Position numbers and translations under genes: made by a program. Under the pieces are notes generated by a model. That model saw nothing but the letters and a program-made list of their open reading frames with translations, was not told where the DNA came from and searched no databases. Positions 1 to 5,653 of a DNA stretch of 6,133 nucleotides are shown here, piece by piece. The DNA is from an uncultured Steroidobacteraceae bacterium (GTDB taxonomy: Bacteria; Pseudomonadota; Gammaproteobacteria; Steroidobacterales; Steroidobacteraceae). The DNA lies in NCBI GenBank assembly GCA_955652795.1, contig CATPBQ010000085.1:1-6133 (forward strand), given 5' to 3'. Position 1 is the stretch's first letter, and every line of letters begins with the position of its first letter.

Positions 1-1
1 C

Positions 2-1123
2 ATCAGCCCCGACCACCCGCGCGTGGCGTTCCTGACGGCGCAGATTGGCGCGCAACGCGAACGCGTGGTGCTCGACAAGGCGCAACACGCCGCCGCAACC
101 GGCAACGTCGCCGGTGCCCTCGCGGTCCTCGATGACGCCGCGCGCGGCGGGCATCACTCGACGCTGGTCGCGGAGGCGCGCGAGCAATTCGCGCAGAAGC
201 AGGTCGACGAACGCGTGACGGAAGTTCTCAGGCGCGGCCGCGAGGCGTTGGTGCGCGGGCAGCTCATCGAGCCGCCCGAGCAGAATGCGCGCTTCTTCAT
301 CGAGTCGGCCCGCGCGCTCGCCCCCGGCGACGCCGGCGTGCAGCAGGCGATGCAGGAACTCATCGCGCGCCTGAAGGCCGAGGCCGCCCAGGCGCTCACC
401 GCCGGCAACCCGGACCAGGCGGACATCTGGGCGGCCGCGGCGGCCGATGCGGGAGCGGCACGGGCCGACCTCGCGCCCCTGCGCGCCGAGGCACAGCGGC
501 TGCGCGGCGCCACCCAAGCCGATTCGCTCGCGCACCTCGAGCTGCTCTTCAACCAGCGCCTCACCGAAGGAAGGATCACCGACCCCGCCGCCGACAGCGC
601 CAAGTCCTACCTGGCGCAGCTGGTGCAGGCGGATCCGCAGCATCCTTCGACGCAGCTCGCGCGTACGGCTTTCGACACCCGCGTGCTCGATGAAGCGCGC
701 GGGGCCGTGCGCGCGCAGGACTATGCCGGCGCACGCCGCTGGCTCGCCGAAGCCCGCGCAGCCGGCGCCGACCCGGCGAGCATCGGCGCGCTCGACGCCG
801 CCATCGGCGCCGCGCAGGATGAGGCGCAGCGGGCCAGCAGCTATGTCAGCGCGAGCGCCATGACCCGCACGCGCTACGTGCCACCGCAGTTTCCCCCCGA
901 CGCGAGCCAGCGCGGGATCGATGGCTGGGTGGACCTGCAGTTCGTCGTCAACACCGACGGCTCGGTCGGCGACCTCACGATCGTCGGCGCCCAACCGGCC
1001 GGCATCTTCGAACAGGCGGCGCTCGATGCCGTGCGCCACTGGCACTACCAGCCCGTGGTGCGCGACGGGCAGTCCGTCAGCCAGCGCGCCCGGGTGCGGG
1101 TGCGCTTTGCGATTCGGCGATGA
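2..1123 (+). CDS. TonB-family protein with helical repeat array (5' end missing)
   Basis: The reading frame is open to the left edge, so the true start lies upstream; the GTG at 23 is internal because residues before it continue a repeat unit. The visible part has two regions. Positions 2-838 encode Ala-rich, probably all-helical repeats of two alternating types. Positions about 875-1120 encode a TonB C-terminal domain: YVPPQFPPDA, then GWVDLQFVVNTDGSVGDL, then IFEQAALDAVRHWHYQPVV, and a closing RVRVRFAIRR strand. In classical TonB this domain contacts the TonB box of outer-membrane receptors and passes on energy from ExbBD; many TonB-like paralogues have other periplasmic roles. A membrane anchor would be expected in the missing N-terminus and cannot be checked. 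The stop overlaps the next gene's ATG (ATGA). Family assignment is firm; a role in iron or nutrient uptake is not supported by any neighbour here. Confidence 0.88.
   Translation: MSPDHPRVAFLTAQIGAQRERVVLDKAQHAAATGNVAGALAVLDDAARGGHHSTLVAEAREQFAQKQVDERVTEVLRRGREALVRGQLIEPPEQNARFFIESARALAPGDAGVQQAMQELIARLKAEAAQALTAGNPDQADIWAAAAADAGAARADLAPLRAEAQRLRGATQADSLAHLELLFNQRLTEGRITDPAADSAKSYLAQLVQADPQHPSTQLARTAFDTRVLDEARGAVRAQDYAGARRWLAEARAAGADPASIGALDAAIGAAQDEAQRASSYVSASAMTRTRYVPPQFPPDASQRGIDGWVDLQFVVNTDGSVGDLTIVGAQPAGIFEQAALDAVRHWHYQPVVRDGQSVSQRARVRVRFAIRR
71..838 (+). repeat. Alternating A-B-A-B-A helical repeat array within the TonB-family protein
   Basis: Two kinds of roughly 50-residue unit alternate. 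A units lie at about 71-217, 374-523 and 689-838 and share a pattern of A....A..GN...A..wL..A..aG followed by l..L.a; examples are AAATGNVAGALAVLDDA and AVRAQDYAGARRWLAEA. B units lie at about 218-373 and 524-688 and share L..G.i..P...A......a..dP followed by a helix; compare LVRGQLIEPPEQNARFF with LTEGRITDPAADSAKSY. The tail of another B unit (SPDHPRVAFLTAQ) fills positions 2-70. The units are diverged in sequence, so this is an old duplication and not a recent DNA tandem repeat. They resemble TPR-like solenoid scaffolds, which commonly bind protein or peptide partners. Boundaries are by eye. Confidence 0.6.
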
Positions 1124-2580
1124 ACGCGCGGCGTATGAGCTCCCCCGCCCGGGTGCTGGTCGTCGACGACGACGTGCGCTACGGCGAGTGGCTGCGTCAT
1201 CACCTGGACGTGCTATGTCCTCAGGCGAGCGTCAGCATGCTGAATCGCTCCGAATTCGAGCGCTGGTGCACCACGTTCTCGGGCCGCGACTGCGACCTGC
1301 TGTTGCTGGCCGCCCTATTCGGCGCGAGCCCCGAGGACCCGCAGTCGCAGGGGCTGTCGCTGTTGCGCCGCCTGCGCGCTCAGCCGGCGACGCCCGCGGT
1401 CATCGCGCTGGCCGAAGACGGTAACGAGCTCACCGCGGTGCGCGCCCTGCAACTGGGTGCGGTCGACTACCTGCCCAAGCGTCTGCTGACGCCCGAGCGC
1501 CTGAGTACCGCCGTGCGCGTTGCACTGCGGCGCGTCGAACGGCGCGTGGCGCGGCGCCTTACCAGCCTGGCGAACCTGTCGCGCGAGCAGGCGCTGCAGG
1601 CGCCTGCCGCGCAAGGGCCAGCGCCAGGCGCCGGCGCGCCGCTGGCCGAAGGCGGCCATGGCGCCCGGAAGCGCGCGGCGAAGGCTGCCGAGGCCGTCTC
1701 CGGGTCGGAGCTGCAGGGCGCGGACGTGGCGGCGCTGCTCGCGGGCGCGAACGCCGAGGTGATTCCGGGTTACACGCTGCGGCTGAAGATCGGCGAGTCG
1801 GAAAAGGCGGTGGTATATCTCGCCACCAGCGCGCACCGCGGACATAACGTCGCGCTCAAAGTGTGCAAGACGCTGCGCGACGAAGCGGCCGGGCGCCAGT
1901 TCCTCGAGCGCGAGTACACGGCGGTCATGGCAGTCAGAAGCCCGCTGGTCGTGGAGATCTACGACTACGGCGTGCACGCCGGTTTCGAATACCTGGCGAT
2001 GGAGTACCTGCCGCGCGGCGATCTGAAGGCGCGTATCCAGCGCGGCGTGAGCGAGCGCGAGGCGCTGCATTTCGTGGCGCAGATCGCCGCCGCCCTGCAG
2101 GTGGTGCACGAGGCGGGACTGGTGCACCGCGATCTGAAGCCGCCGAACGTGATGCTGCGCGAGAACGACGCCGTGGCTCTGATCGACTTTGGCCTGGCGC
2201 GCTCCCTCGACGGCCACACCGTGAGCACGCAGACCGGTGTGTTGCTCGGATCGCCGTATTACATGAGTCCCGAGCAGGCGCTCGGCGAGCCGCTCGATGC
2301 ACGCTCGGATTTCTACAGTCTCGGGGTCATCTGCTACGAAATGCTGACCGGACAGAAGCCCCACACCGGCAGCACCGCCATGGAAGTGCTGCAGCAGCAC
2401 GTCAGCGCACCGTTGCCGGCGCTGCCGGCCGAGCTGGCGCGCTACCAGCCGCTGCTCACGGGGCTGCTGGCGAAGTCCCGCGCCGAGCGCCCGGGCAGCG
2501 CTCAGGAGATCATCGCCGCCGCCGCCGCACTGCGCGCGGGCGCAGCAGGCAAGGCACAGTCACAGTCGAGCGCGGCCTAG
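1120..2580 (+). CDS. Receiver-domain-fused Ser/Thr protein kinase (PknB/Hanks type), pseudo-receiver
   Basis: This 486-residue soluble protein has three parts. Residues 10-140 are a CheY-like receiver with the acidic pair Asp16/Asp17 and the conserved Lys120. The phospho-acceptor position is Ala64 (in DLLLLAALFG) and the conserved Thr/Ser position is Ala98, so ordinary phosphorelay input is unlikely. Residues about 143-215 are an Ala/Gly/Pro-rich linker. Residues about 218-475 are a Hanks-type kinase: VALK with Lys247, alpha-C Glu265, catalytic loop HRDLKPPN (Asp338, Lys340, Asn343), DFG at 356-358, SPE at 383-385, and SDFYSLGV. The Gly-rich loop is atypical (GESEKAVV, 225-232). Catalysis is therefore expected: ATP-dependent phosphorylation of Ser/Thr on unknown cytoplasmic targets. 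No membrane segment or extracellular sensor is seen. The ATG at 1120 overlaps the upstream stop, implying coupled translation; the ATG at 1135 is an alternative that leaves the domains intact. Confidence 0.93.
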   Translation: MNARRMSSPARVLVVDDDVRYGEWLRHHLDVLCPQASVSMLNRSEFERWCTTFSGRDCDLLLLAALFGASPEDPQSQGLSLLRRLRAQPATPAVIALAEDGNELTAVRALQLGAVDYLPKRLLTPERLSTAVRVALRRVERRVARRLTSLANLSREQALQAPAAQGPAPGAGAPLAEGGHGARKRAAKAAEAVSGSELQGADVAALLAGANAEVIPGYTLRLKIGESEKAVVYLATSAHRGHNVALKVCKTLRDEAAGRQFLEREYTAVMAVRSPLVVEIYDYGVHAGFEYLAMEYLPRGDLKARIQRGVSEREALHFVAQIAAALQVVHEAGLVHRDLKPPNVMLRENDAVALIDFGLARSLDGHTVSTQTGVLLGSPYYMSPEQALGEPLDARSDFYSLGVICYEMLTGQKPHTGSTAMEVLQQHVSAPLPALPAELARYQPLLTGLLAKSRAERPGSAQEIIAAAAALRAGAAGKAQSQSSAA

Positions 2581-3894
2581 CTAGGGGTCGGCTCGAACGC
2601 TGCGACCGCGCTGCTGAAAGGCGCGTCCCAATGCGAGCGCCAGCACGGTCCACACGGCCGAAATCCCCGCGCCCAGCCAGCCGATCGCCGTCGGCCCGGC
2701 GCCGAACCCGCCGGTGAGCCCCTTGTAGAGCGAACCGCTCAGCGCATCCCCGCCGCGATAGGCGAAGGTGTCGATGAGGCTCTTTGCCTGGTATTTCTCC
2801 TCGCGGCTCACCACGGTGAACAGCGAGTCGCGGCACGGCCGCGTGATGGCGTAGTCGGTGACACGGCGCACGGCGTACACCAATACCAGCACCATGAAAA
2901 CCGGCGCCAGCGCGAACAGCGCGTAGCCGAGTGTCATGATGAGCGGCACCGAGGCCAGCAGGGCGCGCATGCCGAACCACTTGAACAGCCGGCCGAACAG
3001 CAGGAACTGGATCGTCAGCGATGCGGCCTGCACGTAGAAATCGATGCCGGCAAAGAAGCGCGTGCGCTCATCAGCGTTGCTGAACGCCTTGGCGACGAAC
3101 GCCTGCTGCTCGAGGTACAGGAACGTCGACACCCACGTCATGAGCAGCACGAACGCCGCGATGCCGAGCAGGTAGGGCGAGCGCACCACCTGTACGAATG
3201 CGGCGAACACGCCGCCGCCGACCGCGCCGTCCGCGCGTTGCGCACCGACGCTATCCTGCATCGCGGCTGTGGGCTGCGGCGCGTGCGCGGCCTGCCGACG
3301 CTGCCAGCGGATGACCAGCGCCATGAACAGCAGCGACACCAGCAGCAGCCCGGCGGAGAGCGGCAGAAGATTAATGGCACCGATCGGCACGGCGAGCTTG
3401 CGATCGATGAGCGGGCCAATCAGCCCGCCGGTGCTGGCGCCCGCCCAGATGAAACCGAACAGACGGCCCGCCTGCTCACGGCTGAACACGTCCGCCATCA
3501 GGCTCCAGAACGCCGCCACCACGAACAGATTGAACACGCTCACCCACACGAAATAGCTGCGCGCGATCCAGATGTGGTCCGCCTGCACGCGGAACCACAC
3601 CCAGAAGATGAGCAGGTTGGCGGCGAAGAAGCCGTACACCCACGGCAGAAACACGGAGCGCGGGAAGCGCGAGGTGAGCCAGCCGTACAGCGGCTGCAGC
3701 AGCAGCATGACGACGAACACGCCCCAGAACAGGTAGGGAATGTTTTCCAGCCCCGAGGTGATGCCGAGCGCATCGCGCACCGGCCGCAGGATGGTGTAGC
3801 TCGAGAACATGCACAGCAGTGTCGCGAACGACGCCAGCAGCACCGGTGCCTCACCGGGCTGCAGGACGACGAGGCGCCGCAGCAGCTGGCTCAT
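2581..3894 (-). CDS. 12-helix MFS-fold transporter, NTP/NDP exchange (ATP/ADP translocase)-like
   Basis: This 437-residue inner-membrane protein has about twelve hydrophobic helices in two sets of six, separated by a polar loop near residues 200-235, as in the MFS fold. Diagnostic stretches are YTILRPVRDALG in helix 1 (Arg37, Arg40, Asp41) and a long charged segment between helices 10 and 11 that starts RPCRDSLFTVVSREEKYQAK and ends YRGGD (residues 352-383). From memory of the family, these stretches match bacterial proteins annotated as NTP/NDP exchange transporters related to ATP/ADP translocase; the substrate cannot be read from sequence and may not be a nucleotide. I chose the ATG at 3894; a TTG at 3909 would add five residues (MADRL). 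Neither has a convincing Shine-Dalgarno. The gene is convergent with the kinase gene and its stop touches the kinase stop. It is divergent from the FAD oxidase gene. Confidence 0.8.
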   Translation of the reverse strand: MSQLLRRLVVLQPGEAPVLLASFATLLCMFSSYTILRPVRDALGITSGLENIPYLFWGVFVVMLLLQPLYGWLTSRFPRSVFLPWVYGFFAANLLIFWVWFRVQADHIWIARSYFVWVSVFNLFVVAAFWSLMADVFSREQAGRLFGFIWAGASTGGLIGPLIDRKLAVPIGAINLLPLSAGLLLVSLLFMALVIRWQRRQAAHAPQPTAAMQDSVGAQRADGAVGGGVFAAFVQVVRSPYLLGIAAFVLLMTWVSTFLYLEQQAFVAKAFSNADERTRFFAGIDFYVQAASLTIQFLLFGRLFKWFGMRALLASVPLIMTLGYALFALAPVFMVLVLVYAVRRVTDYAITRPCRDSLFTVVSREEKYQAKSLIDTFAYRGGDALSGSLYKGLTGGFGAGPTAIGWLGAGISAVWTVLALALGRAFQQRGRSVRADP

Positions 3895-3995
3895 GAGGCG
3901 ATCAGCCAACGGTCGTGGCCCCGACGATGATTCTCACCCGCAGCTCCCCGGTGTTTCCTGCGCGCGTAAACCGCTAGTGTGCCACAGCCCCGGCG

Positions 3996-4024
3996 CGTCA
4001 CGGGCTTGACGGCCTAACAGCCCG
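3996..4024. repeat. Short overlapping inverted repeats upstream of the FAD oxidase gene
   Basis: CGTCA at 3996-4000 is mirrored by TGACG at 4007-4011 (6-base gap), and CGGGCT at 4001-4006 is mirrored by AGCCCG at 4019-4024 (12-base gap). The two pairings overlap and would be mutually exclusive as RNA hairpins. They lie 40-68 bases before the oxidase ATG, where an operator or leader structure would sit. Stems of 5-6 bases arise easily by chance in GC-rich DNA, so function is uncertain. Confidence 0.25.
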
Positions 4025-4053
4025 GGTGGCACCCTTCTGCGGGCACCTGCCGT

Positions 4054-4058
4054 GGAGA
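4054..4058 (+). promoter_or_regulatory. Shine-Dalgarno GGAGA that fixes the oxidase start
   Basis: GGAGA ends five bases before the ATG at 4064, which is good spacing. It makes that ATG the likely start instead of the GTG at 4052, which would overlap the site and place four extra residues before the Tat motif. Confidence 0.7.
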
Positions 4059-4063
4059 CCAGC

Positions 4064-5551
4064 ATGAAAAGAAGAAGCTTCTGCACAGCGGGGCTCGCCG
4101 CACTCGCTGCAACATCGCTCCCTTATCGCCGGGTGCTCGGCGCCGTTGCCGGCGGGGAAATCCCCGCGATGGGACTCGACGGCCGGCAACTGACTCTCAA
4201 ATCCGCCGACGTCGAGGACCTGCGCGCGGGGCTGCGCGGTGAGCTCATCACCGCCGACCAACCCGGCTACGACGCCGCACGCAGGCTGTGGAACCCGGCA
4301 TTCGATCGCAAGCCGGCACTCATCGTGCGCTGCGTGGGAGCGGCGGACGTCAGACGCGCGCTGAGTTTCACGGCCGCGCACGGCCTTTTGACCGCGGTGC
4401 GCGGCGGGGGCCACAGCGTGTCGGGCCAGTCCGGGTGCGACGGCGGGCTGGTCATCGACGTCTCGCCCATGCGTGCGGTGACGGTCGATCCGATCGCCAG
4501 GGTGGCGCGCGTGGAGGCGGGCGCGCTGCTCGGCCAGCTCGACCGCGAATCGCTGGCGTTCGGGCTCGCCACACCCGTCGGTACCGTTGCCGACACGGGC
4601 GTGGCGGGATTGACGTTGGGCGGCGGGGTCGGACGCATCGGCCGCAGGTTCGGGCTCACGTGCGACAACCTCACCGGCGCGGAGCTGGTGACGGCGGACG
4701 GCAAATGGCTGCGCGTCAGCGCTGCCGAGAATCCGGATCTGCTGTGGGCCCTGCGCGGCGGCGGCGGCAACTTCGGCGTGGTGACCTCGTTCAAGTTCCG
4801 CCTGCACGAGGTCACACCGATAATGTATGGTGGGGAGATCACCTACGCGTTCGCGGATGCGCGTCAGCTGCTGCGCGGCCTCGCGGACGTGAGCGCGGCT
4901 GCGCCCGATGAGTTGTATGTGGACATGGCCATGGGTACGGCCCCGCAGGGCGCGCGCTGGCTGGGACTCACGGTCTGCTACTGCGGTCCGCGCGCCGATG
5001 CGGAGCGAGTGGTCGCGCCGCTGCGCAAGATCGGCAAGCCGCTCAAGGACGAGCTGGCCGTGGCGCCGTACGCAACGCTGCAGGGCAGCGCCGACCTGCG
5101 CGGCATCAGCCCCCTGGGCGCCTACGGCAAGGGCGGGCTGGTCTACGGCATTACGCCCACCCTCATCGATACCATGGTCGAGTTCACCGAGAGTTCGCCG
5201 TCGGACGGCGCGATGATGTGGATGCAGCATCAGGGCGGCGCGATCAGCCGCGTGGCGCCCAAGGGCACCGCGTACTTCAACCGCGGAGCGAGTCACAACG
5301 TTGGGGTATTCGCGTCCTGGAAGATGCCGCCCGGGGACACCGAGCGCGAGATCGACTGGGTGCGGCGCGCCTGGGCGAAGATCGAGCCGCAGACGCGCGG
5401 CCAGTACGTGAATCTCGCCGCGAGCGACGATCGTGAGGCGCGCGTGCATGCCGCTTACGGCGACAACTACCCGCGCCTCGCGGCGCTCAAGAAGCGTTAC
5501 GATCCGGCCAACCTGTTCCGCTTGAACGCCAACATCAAGCCGGCGGCGTGA
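4064..5551 (+). CDS. Tat-exported berberine-bridge-like FAD-dependent oxidase, His-linked flavin
   Basis: This 495-residue protein belongs to the FAD-linked oxidase (PCMH fold, FAD_binding_4) family with a C-terminal BBE domain. MKRRSFCTAGLAALAAT at the N-terminus is a twin-arginine signal, so the folded, flavin-loaded enzyme is probably exported to the periplasm; cleavage may fall near Ala29. The FAD domain spans about residues 80-255. RGGGHS contains His117, the family's 8-alpha-histidyl FAD attachment site. The second attachment site of bicovalent members, a Cys in the G-T-C motif, is Val175 here (VGTVADTG), so a single covalent link is predicted. The glycine-rich stretch GLTLGGGVG at 182-190 and GGGGNFGVV support FAD binding. 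The C-terminus has the BBE-type YVN (448-450) and DPANLFRLNANI. Relatives oxidise sugars, alkaloids or other natural products with O2 as acceptor; the substrate is unknown. It is the only gene of its apparent transcription unit. Confidence 0.92.
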   Translation: MKRRSFCTAGLAALAATSLPYRRVLGAVAGGEIPAMGLDGRQLTLKSADVEDLRAGLRGELITADQPGYDAARRLWNPAFDRKPALIVRCVGAADVRRALSFTAAHGLLTAVRGGGHSVSGQSGCDGGLVIDVSPMRAVTVDPIARVARVEAGALLGQLDRESLAFGLATPVGTVADTGVAGLTLGGGVGRIGRRFGLTCDNLTGAELVTADGKWLRVSAAENPDLLWALRGGGGNFGVVTSFKFRLHEVTPIMYGGEITYAFADARQLLRGLADVSAAAPDELYVDMAMGTAPQGARWLGLTVCYCGPRADAERVVAPLRKIGKPLKDELAVAPYATLQGSADLRGISPLGAYGKGGLVYGITPTLIDTMVEFTESSPSDGAMMWMQHQGGAISRVAPKGTAYFNRGASHNVGVFASWKMPPGDTEREIDWVRRAWAKIEPQTRGQYVNLAASDDREARVHAAYGDNYPRLAALKKRYDPANLFRLNANIKPAA

Positions 5552-5582
5552 GCCGCAGCTGCGCACCTGATGCCGCGCGCGC

Positions 5583-5611
5583 TTGACACTCAATCGTCAT
5601 GAAGGTGCAAT
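5583..5611 (+). promoter_or_regulatory. Candidate sigma70-type promoter for the glycosyltransferase gene
   Basis: A perfect TTGACA at 5583-5588 is followed after 17 bases by TGCAAT at 5606-5611, which matches four of six positions of TATAAT including the key last T. Transcription would begin near 5618 and leave a leader of about 36 bases before the ATG at 5654. The 102-base gap after the oxidase gene fits independent transcription. No terminator was found between the two genes. Confidence 0.5.
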
Positions 5612-5653
5612 GCGCGCTGGGGCGTGCCGCTAGCCAGGGCGAAACAAGAACCC

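Larger units (their letters stand above)
3895..4063. other. Divergent intergenic spacer between transporter and oxidase genes
   Basis: This 169-base gap should hold the promoters of both divergent genes. No pair of -35 and -10 hexamers with normal spacing stands out on either strand. A TTGACG at 4006-4011 resembles a -35 element for the oxidase gene but has no matching -10 box 16-18 bases downstream. Two short overlapping inverted repeats sit at 3996-4024. No credible small gene is seen. Confidence 0.5.

Noticed and set aside
1588..1764. Ala/Gly/Pro-rich stretch between receiver and kinase as a separate domain or insertion
   Set aside because: It is low-complexity with the same base composition as the flanks, which is best explained as a flexible linker.
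1315..2400. 361-codon open frame on the minus strand opposite the kinase gene
   Set aside because: The composition is typical of a reverse shadow (His, Arg, Gln and Leu rich), it has no domain, and the plus strand encodes a complete kinase.
3238..3930. 230-codon plus-strand frame opposite the transporter gene
   Set aside because: It encodes a low-complexity His/Gln/Arg/Glu-rich translation caused by reading antisense to hydrophobic codons; there is no ribosome-binding site or domain.
4006..4034. TTGACG as the -35 box of an oxidase promoter
   Set aside because: The sequence 16-18 bases downstream is GC-rich and has no acceptable -10 hexamer.
5554..5563. Palindrome CGCAGCTGCG just after the oxidase stop as a possible terminator
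   Set aside because: It has no loop bases and no following T-tract, so it does not resemble an intrinsic terminator.
3998..5593. 531-codon open frame on the minus strand, longer than the oxidase gene it opposes
   Set aside because: It is antisense to a clearly functional FAD oxidase, its translation is Arg/His/Ala-rich with no recognisable domain, and long antisense frames are expected in GC-rich codon usage.
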